From: Rhodospirillales bacterium
GTDB taxonomy: Bacteria > Pseudomonadota > Gammaproteobacteria > Nevskiales > Nevskiaceae
DNA length: 38,377 nucleotides
Assembly: GCA_903970615.1 (NCBI GenBank)
Contig: CAJCJH010000124.1
Coordinates: 1-38,377, forward strand
Direction of reading: 5' to 3'
Shown: positions 25,231-34,109 of the stretch, one piece after another
How positions within the stretch are numbered: the first letter of the stretch is position 1
Layout of the letters: each line of letters opens with the position of its first letter
The notes under the pieces: model-generated
Told to the model about the DNA's origin: nothing
Seen by the model: the letters and a program-made list of their open reading frames with translations, nothing else
Database searches by the model: none
Made by a program: the position numbers and the translations under genes

Positions 25231-27623
25231 AATTCGGGCTGGGCAGGCTGGTCAACCGGTTTTCAGACATCCTGATCGCGCGCCGGCATTGGCTGTCGAT
25301 CGTTTTCCTGATGATGACCGCGGGCTTCGGCTATAGCGCCACCCATCTCAAGCTCGACCCCGGATTCCTCAAGCTGATTCCGGTCGAGCATCCGTACATG
25401 AAGACGATGATGCAGTACCTGAAGAATTTTTCAGGTGCGAACACCATGCTGATTTCGCTGCACTGGAAGGGCAAGGGCGATATCTACAATCCAGAATTCA
25501 TGCAGTCGATGCAGCAGGCGACCGATGAAGTGTTTTCGATTCCCGGCATCAACCGCACCAAGGTTTCGTCGATCTTTACGCCGGATGTTTATTACATCGA
25601 AATCACCGAGGATGGCTTCCGCGGCGCGCCGGTGGTGCCGGCGCAATTCGATCGCACGCCGCAGCAGCTGGAGCAGGTGCGTCATAACGTCGAGAATTCC
25701 GGGCAGCTCGGTCTGCTCGTCGCCAATGATCTGAAGAGCGCGCTGATCCGTGCCGACCTGCAGGATTACGATCCCAACGACGGTAGCAAGGTCGATTACT
25801 GGGAAGTGCAGAAGCGGCTCGAAGCGCTGCGCGCGCGGTTCGACAATGCCGATATCGAAGTCAATATCGTCGGCTTCGCACAATTGCTGGCCGATGTAAT
25901 TCACGGCCTGCTCGGCGTGATCGGATTTTTCCTGCTCGCGTTCGTCATCACCGCCTGCCTGCTTTACTGGTACACGCGCTCGCCGCGGCTGACCTTCACC
26001 GCGCTCACCGTTGCGCTGCTGCCGGTGCTGTGGCTGCTCGGCACGCTGCCGCTGATCGGCTTCGGCATCGATCCGCTGTCGATCCTGGTGCCATTTCTGA
26101 TTTTCTCGATCGGCGTCAGCCACGCGGTGCAGATGACCAACGCCTGGCGCAACGAAGTGGTGGGCGGCGCATCCGCGGTCGAAGCGTCGCGCGCCGCATT
26201 CCGCAAGCTGTTCATTCCCGGCGCGGTGGCATTGCTGACCAATGCGCTCGGCTTCGCCGTCATCATGTTCATCGACATTCCGATCGTGCGCGAACTCGGC
26301 GTCACGGCATGCCTCGGCGTACTGCTGATGATCGTCACCAACAAGATGATTCTGCCGATCATCCTCACGCATGTCCGGCTGGAATCTTCGAGCTGGAAGC
26401 AGCCTTGGCGCACCGCCCAGGCCAGCGGCTTGACCCGACTATGGCGCGCCGTCGGCAAATGCGCCGAAGAACGCACCGCGCTGTATGTCTTCGGCGTCTG
26501 TCTGCTGCTGCTGGCGGGAACCAGCCTGCTGTCGCGCGGAATGGTGATCGGTGATTCCGGCAGCGGCGCGCCGGAACTGCGCGCCAATTCACGTTACAAC
26601 ATCGATAGCCGCGCGGTGGCCGGTTCCTACGATATCGGCGTCGATATGCTCAGCGTGATCGTCGAGGCGCCGGATTTCGAGGGCGATTCCTGCCTGCATT
26701 ATCCGGTGGTGGACTTAATCGACCGCTTCGATCTTTACATGCGCGGCGTCGCCGGCGTGCGCTCGGTGACGAGTGTTGCCGGCATCGGCAAGCTGGTGAT
26801 TTCGGCTTTCAACGAGGGCAATCCGCGTTGGCGCACGCTACCGCGCAGCGAGGTCGGGCTATCCACCGGCTCGCGTGCGTTCGATCCGGGGCTGGGCCTG
26901 AACACCGAGAATTGCCGCGCGATCCAGACGCTGATTTTCATGCAGGATCACGAAGGCGCAACCATCGCGCACGCGATTGCCGAGATCAAGAAATTCATCG
27001 CCGCGAATCCGGTGGAGGGTGTCACCATGCGGCTGGCGAGCGGCAATGTTGGTGTGATGGCGGCGACCAACGAAGCGGTAGCCGCGGCCGAAGTAAAAAT
27101 GCTGCTGGCGATCTTCGGCGCATTGACCTTGCTGTGCTTCATCACGTTCCGCTCATGGCGCGCCGCGCTGTGCGTGATCGTGCCGCTGACCATCGTTTCG
27201 ATTTTCTGCAACGCCTTCATGGCGGTGCTCGGCATTGGTCTGAAAGTAGCCACGCTGCCGGTGATCGCGCTGGGTGTCGGCGTCGGCGTGGACTACGGCA
27301 TTTATCTGTTCGAGCGGATCACGCACTACATGAACGAAGGCCGCAGTTTCCAGGAATCCTTCTCGCTGGCGATGGACGAGCGCGGCAGCGCGGCGGTGTT
27401 TACCGCGATCACCATGTCGGTGGCCGTCGGCACCTGGATTTTATCCGCACTGAAACTGCAGGCCGACATGGGCCTGCTGCTGTCCTTCATGTTTCTCTAC
27501 AACATGCTCGGCGCGATCTGCCTGTTGCCGGCGCTGGGTGCGTGGCTGTTCCGCGATGGCGGCAAGACTTACGCGCTGACCGCCGCGCGGCCGCGGATCG
27601 TGCCGTCTTCCGGCCGCTCATGA
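25227..27623 (+). CDS. MMPL/RND-family permease
   Basis: This 798-aa inner-membrane transporter has the duplicated RND layout: a first TM helix (about 22-39), a periplasmic domain (40-220), a TM block (about 225-390) with GFGIDPLSILVPFLIFSIGVSHAVQM, a second single TM (about 430-450), another periplasmic domain, and a final TM block containing GVGVGVDYGIYLFERI. Such proteins use the proton gradient to move lipids or steroids across the envelope. Overlap with the YCF48-like gene suggests a complex. Steroid uptake or export is inferred from context; such pairs are often seen beside steroid and hydrocarbon genes. The longer frame start (25164) is rejected. Confidence 0.85.
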   Translation: MKFGLGRLVNRFSDILIARRHWLSIVFLMMTAGFGYSATHLKLDPGFLKLIPVEHPYMKTMMQYLKNFSGANTMLISLHWKGKGDIYNPEFMQSMQQATDEVFSIPGINRTKVSSIFTPDVYYIEITEDGFRGAPVVPAQFDRTPQQLEQVRHNVENSGQLGLLVANDLKSALIRADLQDYDPNDGSKVDYWEVQKRLEALRARFDNADIEVNIVGFAQLLADVIHGLLGVIGFFLLAFVITACLLYWYTRSPRLTFTALTVALLPVLWLLGTLPLIGFGIDPLSILVPFLIFSIGVSHAVQMTNAWRNEVVGGASAVEASRAAFRKLFIPGAVALLTNALGFAVIMFIDIPIVRELGVTACLGVLLMIVTNKMILPIILTHVRLESSSWKQPWRTAQASGLTRLWRAVGKCAEERTALYVFGVCLLLLAGTSLLSRGMVIGDSGSGAPELRANSRYNIDSRAVAGSYDIGVDMLSVIVEAPDFEGDSCLHYPVVDLIDRFDLYMRGVAGVRSVTSVAGIGKLVISAFNEGNPRWRTLPRSEVGLSTGSRAFDPGLGLNTENCRAIQTLIFMQDHEGATIAHAIAEIKKFIAANPVEGVTMRLASGNVGVMAATNEAVAAAEVKMLLAIFGALTLLCFITFRSWRAALCVIVPLTIVSIFCNAFMAVLGIGLKVATLPVIALGVGVGVDYGIYLFERITHYMNEGRSFQESFSLAMDERGSAAVFTAITMSVAVGTWILSALKLQADMGLLLSFMFLYNMLGAICLLPALGAWLFRDGGKTYALTAARPRIVPSSGRS

Positions 27624-27720
27624 GCACCCGGGAAAATTGGCCGAGGTGATGAAGCGCTAGCATCGCCCGCAAGCGCAAGACGCTGGCGGTGAAGAAAACA
27701 AAATCACGAGGAGAACACCG

Positions 27721-28818
27721 ATGCAAGCAGTCGAAACGGAACAGTTGATCTCGGCGGATTCGCATGTCTACTTCACTTCCGATTGGGTCAAGCAGCGTCT
27801 GCGGCGTGATCTGCACGCGGTCTGGGACGATGCCACGGCGAAGGCTGAAGTGCATGCGGCGAAGGTGCTGCGCGGTGGTCAGCCGCAGTTGCATCTGGAA
27901 GATTTCGTCGATCCCTCGGCTTCGCAGGATCCGGGCTATAAAGATCCGCTCGGCAAGCTGCGGGCGATGGACCGCGACGGCGTTCACGCGGAAGTCATTT
28001 TCCCTGAACTCGGCGGCGCCAAAATCTGCCATCCGGCGCTGATGGGCAGCGACTGGAAGGAAGTGTTCCGCGGTTACAACCAGTCGATGGCGGATTTCGC
28101 ATCGAGCGATCCGGACCGCCTGCTGTGCGCCTATCAACTGCCGCTGCAGGATATTCCATTTGCGATCAGTGAAGTCGAACGGCTGGTGCGCGACTACAAG
28201 GCGCGCTGTGTGCAGCTGACGCCGTTTCCAAGTGATCTCGGCCTGCCGGATTTTCACGATCCGGTATATGCGCCGCTATGGCAAACGATCGAGGCCAGCG
28301 GTCTGACGATCATGAATCATCTCGATATGAAGACCCATCTCTGGGACGTCTTCCGCCGCGATCCAACGCCGCAAAAAGGCATTTTCACTGCCATGCCGTG
28401 GGCACCGCTGGCAGAGACCCTGTGCTTCTGGATTCTCACCGGCACGCTCGAACGCTATCCGAAAATGAAGGTGGTTTTCGTCGAGCCGGGCCTCGGCTGG
28501 TTGCCGTGGTTTTTTGAAACCCTGCTCGATCCGCGCATGCATCAGCATTATGAATTTCCTGGCGTGAAGCAGCCACCGAGCGAAACCTTCCGCAAGCAAT
28601 GCGGCGCCACATTCATGTATGAACCGAAAGGTCTGAAGGCGTTTTACGAATACTTCGGCGCGGATTGCCTGTACTGGTCAACCGATTTTCCGCATCCCGC
28701 AACCTGCTGGCCGAACTCGCAATCGCAGGTGGTCAGTCAATGCGCCGAAGCCGGTATTCCCGCTGCCGACCGGCGCAAGATCGTCAGCCAGAATGCCTTG
28801 CGCACCTTCGGACTTTAG
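27721..28818 (+). CDS. Amidohydrolase_2-family metal-dependent hydrolase/decarboxylase
   Basis: This 365-aa TIM-barrel protein is of the ACMSD/γ-resorcylate-decarboxylase-like amidohydrolase group. The N-terminal metal motif reads SADSHVY (D-x-H-x-Y) instead of the more usual D-x-H-x-H, NHLDMKTH carries a likely metal His, and STDFPHP holds the conserved C-terminal Asp. The reaction could be hydrolysis or non-oxidative decarboxylation; the substrate is unknown. A strong GAGGAG (27708-27713) supports the start. It opens the right-hand module and is preceded by a 97-bp gap after the permease gene, so it may start a new transcription unit. Confidence 0.8.
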   Translation: MQAVETEQLISADSHVYFTSDWVKQRLRRDLHAVWDDATAKAEVHAAKVLRGGQPQLHLEDFVDPSASQDPGYKDPLGKLRAMDRDGVHAEVIFPELGGAKICHPALMGSDWKEVFRGYNQSMADFASSDPDRLLCAYQLPLQDIPFAISEVERLVRDYKARCVQLTPFPSDLGLPDFHDPVYAPLWQTIEASGLTIMNHLDMKTHLWDVFRRDPTPQKGIFTAMPWAPLAETLCFWILTGTLERYPKMKVVFVEPGLGWLPWFFETLLDPRMHQHYEFPGVKQPPSETFRKQCGATFMYEPKGLKAFYEYFGADCLYWSTDFPHPATCWPNSQSQVVSQCAEAGIPAADRRKIVSQNALRTFGL

Positions 28819-28830
28819 CAGCGCGCGGGC

Positions 28831-28914
28831 GAGGTCTCGTCCATTTGCAGCATGCAGGTATGGGCTTGCGCGAACTAAGGTCTTCGCGTTGCCGGACGAA
28901 GTTTCAGAGACCTC
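28831..28914. repeat. Inverted repeat before the CaiB gene
   Basis: In the 129-bp gap after the amidohydrolase gene, GAGGTCTC (28831-28838) is mirrored by GAGACCTC (28907-28914). A smaller CTTCG/CGAAG hairpin (28882-28886/28897-28901) lies inside. This could be a leader structure or an operator; no T-run is present. No convincing ribosome-binding site lies before the ATG at 28948. Confidence 0.3.
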
Positions 28915-28947
28915 GTCGAGCAAACCAAAACAACATTGGATAACACT

Positions 28948-31416
28948 ATGGCTGGAGTGCTTGCAGGAATTCGCGTGCTGGACCTCAGCTGGGGTGTGGC
29001 TGGGCCGATGACGACGATGCTGATGGCCGATCACGGCGCCGCCGTCACCAAGATCGAGCCGCCGGGCGGCGATCCGTTCCGCGACCAGCTGGGCTACAAG
29101 GTCTGGCAGCGCGGCAAGAAGAGTGCGGTATTCGACTTGAAAGACGCTGCTGACAACAACAGTTTTCTGGTCTTGGCGAAGTCGGCGGACGTGATCGTCG
29201 AGAGCTATGCACCGGGTGTGACCGAGCGGCTCGGCATCGACTACAAAACCTTATCGGCACTGAATCCGCGCCTGATTTATTGCTCGATCACCGGCTATGG
29301 CCGCGACACTGCGGATGCCAATCGTCCGGCCTACGATGCGCTGGTCGCGGCGCGCACCGGCCTGCATTGGGAACAGCGCGGCTGGGCCGAAGGCGCGCTG
29401 AATCACCTCGCCGGACGCGATGATCCATTCCCCGACATGGAAGTGCCCTACGACTGGGTGCAGGGCGCGCCGCGACCCGGCCCGTTGTTTCCATCGTCGT
29501 ACTGGCCGAGTCTCGGCGCGTTCTTCGCGGCCAGCGTCGGTATCAACGCGGCTTTGCGTGCGCGCGAGCACAGTGGTCTCGGCCAGCGCGTGGAGACTTC
29601 CTTGCTGCAAGGTGCGATGGCCGGCGCGGCAGGGGTGTGGATGCGCGCCGAAAACATCGATGCGCCCGGTTTCGATTCCTGGATTCTGGGCTGCAAGGCG
29701 CCGAAGGGTCAGTTCAAATGCGCCGACGGCGAATGGATTCACAACTGGGTGCCGAATCCGCGCTTCATCCTTGGCTCATCGACCGGCGCAACCCTCAACG
29801 CATCGCCGGACCTGACGGTACAGAACGATCCCGACCGCTTTGGTACCGGACCGGAAGAACTGCTGGTGATGACGCATTACCAGCCGATCCTCGCCGAAGC
29901 AGTGGCGCGGTTCCCGGCGAAGGATTGGGTCGCCGCCGCCGCGACCGCCGAGATGACCATGCAAAACGTGCGCTCGGCCGAGGCTTCGCTGATCGATCCG
30001 CTGTTCCTGAAGGACGGCTGCGTGGTGGAAACCACCGATCCCGAACTCGGCACGCTGCGCACTGTCGGCCAGACCTACAAGCTGAGCGCGAATCCATCCC
30101 GGCCCGGCGCGCATGCGCCCAAGCCTGGCGAGCATACCGAGCAGGTCAAGGCCGAAGCCGCACGGCCGGCGCCGCAGCCCGGCAACGTAGCGAGCGGCAG
30201 AAAACTGAAGGCGCCGCTGGAAGGCATCGTCGTGCTTGATCTCGGTCTTGCGATTGCCGGACCGTTCGGCACGCAGTTGCTCAGCGATCTGGGTGCGACC
30301 GTCATCAAGATCAACGGCCTTTACGATATGTTCTGGCATCGCGTGCACATCGCCTACATGGCGAACCGCGGCAAGCAGAGCATCACGCTGAATCTGAAAG
30401 ATCCGCGCGCGATGGCGATCTTCCACAAGCTGCTGGCGAAGGCTGATGTGGTGCATCACAACATGCGCTATGACGCGGCCGAGCGGCTCAAGATCGATTA
30501 TGAGTCGCTGAAGAAACTGAAGCCGGATTTGATCTACTGCCACACGCGCGGCTTCGAAACCGGCGAGCGTGCCGGCTTGCCGGGCAACGACCAGACCGGC
30601 GCGTGTTTGTCCGGCATCCAGTTCGAGGACGGCGGCATGCACGATGGCGGCAAACCGCTGTGGAGCCTGACCAGCTTCGGCGATACCGGCAACGGCTTCC
30701 TGTCGGCGGTGGGGGTGATCCAGGCGCTGTATCACCGCGATCGCACCGGTGCAGGCCAGATGGTCGATACCTCGATCATCAACGCCGCGCTGCTGAACAC
30801 GTCCTATGCGGTGGCGAGGCCGGATGGCAGCGGCTTCGAGCGGCCGAAAATCGACGGTATGCAGTACGGCTATTCAGCGGGACATCGGCTCTATGAAACC
30901 CGGCAGGGATGGCTCTGCATCGTCGCGGTGAATGCCAGTCATTGGGATGCGTTGTTCGCCGCGACCGGGCTTGCCGAACTCGCGGTCGATCCGCGTTTTG
31001 CAACGGCTGATGCGCGCAAACAGAATGATGCCGCGCTGGCCGATTTGATCGCCGCCAAATTGAAAACGGACGATGCTGCCAACTGGTTTTCCAAGCTCGA
31101 TTCTGCCGATGTTCCGGTCGAAATCGTCGCGGAAGATTTCTCGAAAAAACTGCACGACAACGCCGAATTCCAGCGGCGCAAATGGGTGGTGTCGTATCCG
31201 CATCCGCATGTCGGCAAGCTCGACCAGATCGGCCTGCTGTTCGATCTTTCCGAAACACCCGGCGTGATTCAGGGGCGTCCGGTGATCGTCGGCGAGCATA
31301 CGCAGAAAATCCTCGGCGAACTCGGCTACAGCGAAAGCGAAATCCAAACGCTCGAAGAACAGTTTGCCATCGGTTTTGCAGGCATGCCGCGCATGCCGCC
31401 GCGCAAGGCTGCCTGA
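28948..31416 (+). CDS. Tandem-fused CaiB/BaiF class III CoA-transferase
   Basis: This 822-aa protein contains two complete CaiB/BaiF domains: residues ~7-380 (IRVLDLSWGVAGP; candidate catalytic D130 in NRPAYD) and ~423-822 (IVVLDLGLAIAGP; candidate catalytic D548 in GNDQTG), joined by a Pro/Ala-rich linker (about 385-420). Class III enzymes transfer CoA between acids via a catalytic Asp and usually work as interlocked dimers of ~400-aa chains, so this fusion may form the dimer in one chain. In Proteobacteria such CoA-transferases can activate steroid acids. ATG 28948 is preferred to the TTG at 28936, but neither has a good Shine-Dalgarno. The acid substrate is unknown. Confidence 0.85.
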   Translation: MAGVLAGIRVLDLSWGVAGPMTTMLMADHGAAVTKIEPPGGDPFRDQLGYKVWQRGKKSAVFDLKDAADNNSFLVLAKSADVIVESYAPGVTERLGIDYKTLSALNPRLIYCSITGYGRDTADANRPAYDALVAARTGLHWEQRGWAEGALNHLAGRDDPFPDMEVPYDWVQGAPRPGPLFPSSYWPSLGAFFAASVGINAALRAREHSGLGQRVETSLLQGAMAGAAGVWMRAENIDAPGFDSWILGCKAPKGQFKCADGEWIHNWVPNPRFILGSSTGATLNASPDLTVQNDPDRFGTGPEELLVMTHYQPILAEAVARFPAKDWVAAAATAEMTMQNVRSAEASLIDPLFLKDGCVVETTDPELGTLRTVGQTYKLSANPSRPGAHAPKPGEHTEQVKAEAARPAPQPGNVASGRKLKAPLEGIVVLDLGLAIAGPFGTQLLSDLGATVIKINGLYDMFWHRVHIAYMANRGKQSITLNLKDPRAMAIFHKLLAKADVVHHNMRYDAAERLKIDYESLKKLKPDLIYCHTRGFETGERAGLPGNDQTGACLSGIQFEDGGMHDGGKPLWSLTSFGDTGNGFLSAVGVIQALYHRDRTGAGQMVDTSIINAALLNTSYAVARPDGSGFERPKIDGMQYGYSAGHRLYETRQGWLCIVAVNASHWDALFAATGLAELAVDPRFATADARKQNDAALADLIAAKLKTDDAANWFSKLDSADVPVEIVAEDFSKKLHDNAEFQRRKWVVSYPHPHVGKLDQIGLLFDLSETPGVIQGRPVIVGEHTQKILGELGYSESEIQTLEEQFAIGFAGMPRMPPRKAA

Positions 31417-31453
31417 GCTTATCCATCGTGCTACTAAAACTCTCGTAAAATCC

Positions 31454-31891
31454 ATGAACCCGACTGCTGCAAACGATGGCGACAAGCCGATCCGCCTCGC
31501 GCCGATCGTCACGCCCGATGCGAAATTTTTCTGGGACGCGGCGGATCGCAGCGAATTCTTCGGCCAGAAATGCGGCGACTGCAATCGCTTCCGTTTTCCG
31601 CCGCGGCCGATGTGCCCGCATTGCTTCAGCGTCAAGCGCGAGGAAGTGGCGCTGTCGGGCCGCGGCAAGATTTACACCTGGATTCGGCCGCAGCACCCGC
31701 CCGCTTATGGCTTCCGCGAGCCGCCGATCGTCGCGGTGATCGAACTCGAGGAAGGCTTTCGTTTCGTCTCGAATATCGAGGGCATCGCTTTCGAGCAAGT
31801 CACAGCCGGCATGCCGGTTGAAGTGATGTTTGCGGACACTATGGGCAAACATAAGGTGCCGGTGTTCCGTCCGCTGGGACGCGGCGCATGA
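31454..31891 (+). CDS. DUF35/OB-fold zinc-ribbon protein, aldolase partner
   Basis: This 145-aa protein has an N-terminal helix and zinc ribbon with CGDC and CPHC pairs (C-x2-C-x11-C-x2-C), then an OB-fold (GRGKIYTWI, IELEEGFRFVSNI). DUF35 proteins bind acyl-CoA substrates for thiolase-like partners; in actinobacteria this domain is fused to MaoC in ChsH2 and partners Ltp2. Here it stands alone. Its stop overlaps the start of the Ltp2-like gene by 4 bp (31888-31891), which argues for a stoichiometric complex. An upstream in-frame start at 31364 lies in the CaiB gene and is rejected. Confidence 0.85.
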   Translation: MNPTAANDGDKPIRLAPIVTPDAKFFWDAADRSEFFGQKCGDCNRFRFPPRPMCPHCFSVKREEVALSGRGKIYTWIRPQHPPAYGFREPPIVAVIELEEGFRFVSNIEGIAFEQVTAGMPVEVMFADTMGKHKVPVFRPLGRGA

Positions 31892-33054
31892 GCCGCACAT
31901 TTCAGGAAGCAGCGATCGCGGGGATCGGTGCGACGGAATTCTCGAAGGAATCCGGCCGTAGCGAATTGCAACTCGCCGCCGAATGCGCCAAGGCGGCCTG
32001 CGACGATGCCGGTATCGCGCCCTGCGATATCGACGGCATGATTACCTTCACGCTCGACAACAGCGATGAAATCACGCTGGCGCGCTGTCTCGGCGTCAAC
32101 GATCTTGCGTACACCGCGCGCATTCCCGGCGGCGGTGCGGCGGCGGTGGCGACGATCTATCAGGCGATGGCGCTGGTCAACGCCGGTCTCTGCAAAAACG
32201 TGCTGATCTGGCGTGCGATGAACGAACGCAGCCAGTATCGCTTTGGCCAGAACGCCAGCGGCGGCAGCTACACCGCTGGCAATGGCACCGGCTCGCTGCT
32301 GTGGTGCGTACCGTTCGGCGCGATGACGCCCGGCACCTGGGAATCGCTCGCCGCGCAACGCTATATGCAGGTCTACGGTATTCGCAATGAAGACTTCGGC
32401 CGCGTCTCCGTGGTGCAGCGAAAATATGCGGCGAGTAATCCCAAAGCCTGGTTTTACAACAAGCCGATCACGCTTGACGATCATCAGAATGCGAAGTGGA
32501 TTGTCGAGCCGGTGCTGCGTCTTTACGACTGCTGCCAGGAGTCCGATGGTGGCCAGGCGATTCTGGTGACTTCGCTGGAACGCGCGCGCGATCTCAAACA
32601 GAAACCGGTGCACATCGTCGGTGCGTGCCAGTCGATTCCGTATAACGTCGAAGTGATCTCGAACTATTATCACGATGCCGATCTCGCCTTGATGCCGGAA
32701 GCCGAAGGCACCGCGAAACGGCTCTACGCGCAGACCGGCATGAAGCCCGAAGATATGCAGGTGGCGATGCTCTACGATGCGTTCACGCCGCAGGTGTTCA
32801 AGCAGCTCGAAGCCTTTGGTTTCTGCAAACGCGGCGAGGCCAGGGATTTCGTCGCCGACGGCAATCTCGAATTGAACGGAAAACTGCCGGTAAATACGCA
32901 CGGTGGACTGATCGGCGAAGCCTACATCCACGGCATGAACAGCATCGCCGAAATGGTGAGGCAGGTCCGCGGCACGGCGGTGAACCAGGTTGCGAAAGTC
33001 GACTACGCGCTGTGCTCATCCGGCATGGCTGGCGCCATTCTGGCGAAGGTTTGA
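31888..33054 (+). CDS. ltp2: Ltp2-type steroid side-chain aldolase (thiolase fold)
   Basis: This 388-aa lipid-transfer-protein-type thiolase-fold enzyme matches Ltp2 along its length: IVGIGATEFSK-like start, SGRSELQLA, NERS-RFGQ, NPKAWFYNKPIT, LYDCCQESDG, and NTHGGLIGEAYIHGMN. The thiolase nucleophile is missing: the site reads IPGGGAAAVAT (79-89). Y296 (LYDAFTP) and Y346 (EAYIHG) align with tyrosines thought to be catalytic in Ltp2. Known Ltp2-DUF35 complexes split 17-hydroxy-3-oxo-4-pregnene-20-carboxyl-CoA into androstenedione and propionyl-CoA. This suggests that the host handles sterol or bile-acid side chains; FadE28/29 and ChsH1 partners are not in the window. Confidence 0.83.
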   Translation: MSRTFQEAAIAGIGATEFSKESGRSELQLAAECAKAACDDAGIAPCDIDGMITFTLDNSDEITLARCLGVNDLAYTARIPGGGAAAVATIYQAMALVNAGLCKNVLIWRAMNERSQYRFGQNASGGSYTAGNGTGSLLWCVPFGAMTPGTWESLAAQRYMQVYGIRNEDFGRVSVVQRKYAASNPKAWFYNKPITLDDHQNAKWIVEPVLRLYDCCQESDGGQAILVTSLERARDLKQKPVHIVGACQSIPYNVEVISNYYHDADLALMPEAEGTAKRLYAQTGMKPEDMQVAMLYDAFTPQVFKQLEAFGFCKRGEARDFVADGNLELNGKLPVNTHGGLIGEAYIHGMNSIAEMVRQVRGTAVNQVAKVDYALCSSGMAGAILAKV

Positions 33055-33063
33055 AGCGCACGC

Positions 33064-34086
33064 ATGTCTGCCGTGGCCGAGCCGTCGAAGACGCCGCTGA
33101 AACCATTGGCGCCGGCGCGCAGCATCATCCGGCATGTCGATAGCGGCCTGAGCTTGCCGGGCGAAAATCGCTTGCAGCTTGCCGTCGAAGTTCGATGGCC
33201 TGATCGCACACAATTCCCGCAGCCATCGATCGCACTGGTGTGCCTGCCCGGCGGCGGCATGAACCGGCGTTTCTTCGATCTGATTCCAGCCGATGGCGGC
33301 ACCGATTTCAGCTTCGCCGAACAGATGCGCGCGCGCGGATTCATCGTCATTCTGGTGGATCACCTCGGCGTTGGCGACAGTAGCCGTCCGCGCGATGTTT
33401 TCAGTTTGACGCCGGAAGTGTTGACCCAGACGAACCAGCACGCCGTCGAATACATCGTCAGCGCTTTGCGTGATGGCTCGCTCACCAGCGAACTGCCCGC
33501 GCTGACGAATCTGAGAACCATTGGTGTCGGCCATTCGATGGGTGCCTTGCTCACGCTCGTGCAGCAGCATGAATTTCATCCGCACGCGGCAGTCGCGGTG
33601 CTGGGTTTTTCCACTGGCGGCCTGCCGCAATATGTGAGCGAAGAAGCACTCGGCTTGATGGCCGCCGATGCGGTCGGTATCCGCAAAGAACTGGAGCGAT
33701 TGGCGCGTGCGCAGTTTGGCGATGCGCCTTCGGTGCGGCGTTCATCGCCGCAGTCCGGCGATCTTTTCGCGGCCGCGAAAGCCGATCCGCGCGGTATCGC
33801 CGCGCTCAAACCTGCACTTGCGCCGATGCTGCCGGTGCCGGCATTTCTGTCGATGCTGCCGGGCAATATCGCAGCCGAATGCGCAGCGATCGACGTGCCG
33901 GTTTTCATCGGCGTGGGCGAACTCGACATGACCGGCCCCGCGCAGCTCATTCCCGCAGCGTTCAGCACCAGCCGCGACGTTACGCTGGAGGTGTTGCCGC
34001 AAGCCGGGCATAGTCATTTCATATTTCCTGCGCGCGCCCAACTGTTCGACCGACTGGCCGAATGGGCTGCCGCACGAATGCACTGA
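33064..34086 (+). CDS. α/β-hydrolase fold protein
   Basis: This 340-aa α/β-hydrolase has nucleophile S158 in GVGHSMG, candidate acid D288 in VGELDMTG and H316 in QAGHSHF, a full triad. An oxyanion region is seen at LPGGGMNRRF (61-70). No signal peptide is apparent, so it is probably cytosolic. It follows the aldolase gene by 9 nt. Possible substrates are steroid esters, lactones or CoA thioesters; nothing in the sequence fixes this. The family is too broad for a symbol. Confidence 0.82.
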   Translation: MSAVAEPSKTPLKPLAPARSIIRHVDSGLSLPGENRLQLAVEVRWPDRTQFPQPSIALVCLPGGGMNRRFFDLIPADGGTDFSFAEQMRARGFIVILVDHLGVGDSSRPRDVFSLTPEVLTQTNQHAVEYIVSALRDGSLTSELPALTNLRTIGVGHSMGALLTLVQQHEFHPHAAVAVLGFSTGGLPQYVSEEALGLMAADAVGIRKELERLARAQFGDAPSVRRSSPQSGDLFAAAKADPRGIAALKPALAPMLPVPAFLSMLPGNIAAECAAIDVPVFIGVGELDMTGPAQLIPAAFSTSRDVTLEVLPQAGHSHFIFPARAQLFDRLAEWAAARMH

Positions 34087-34109
34087 TTTCAGGATTGGGA
34101 GATTCAACA

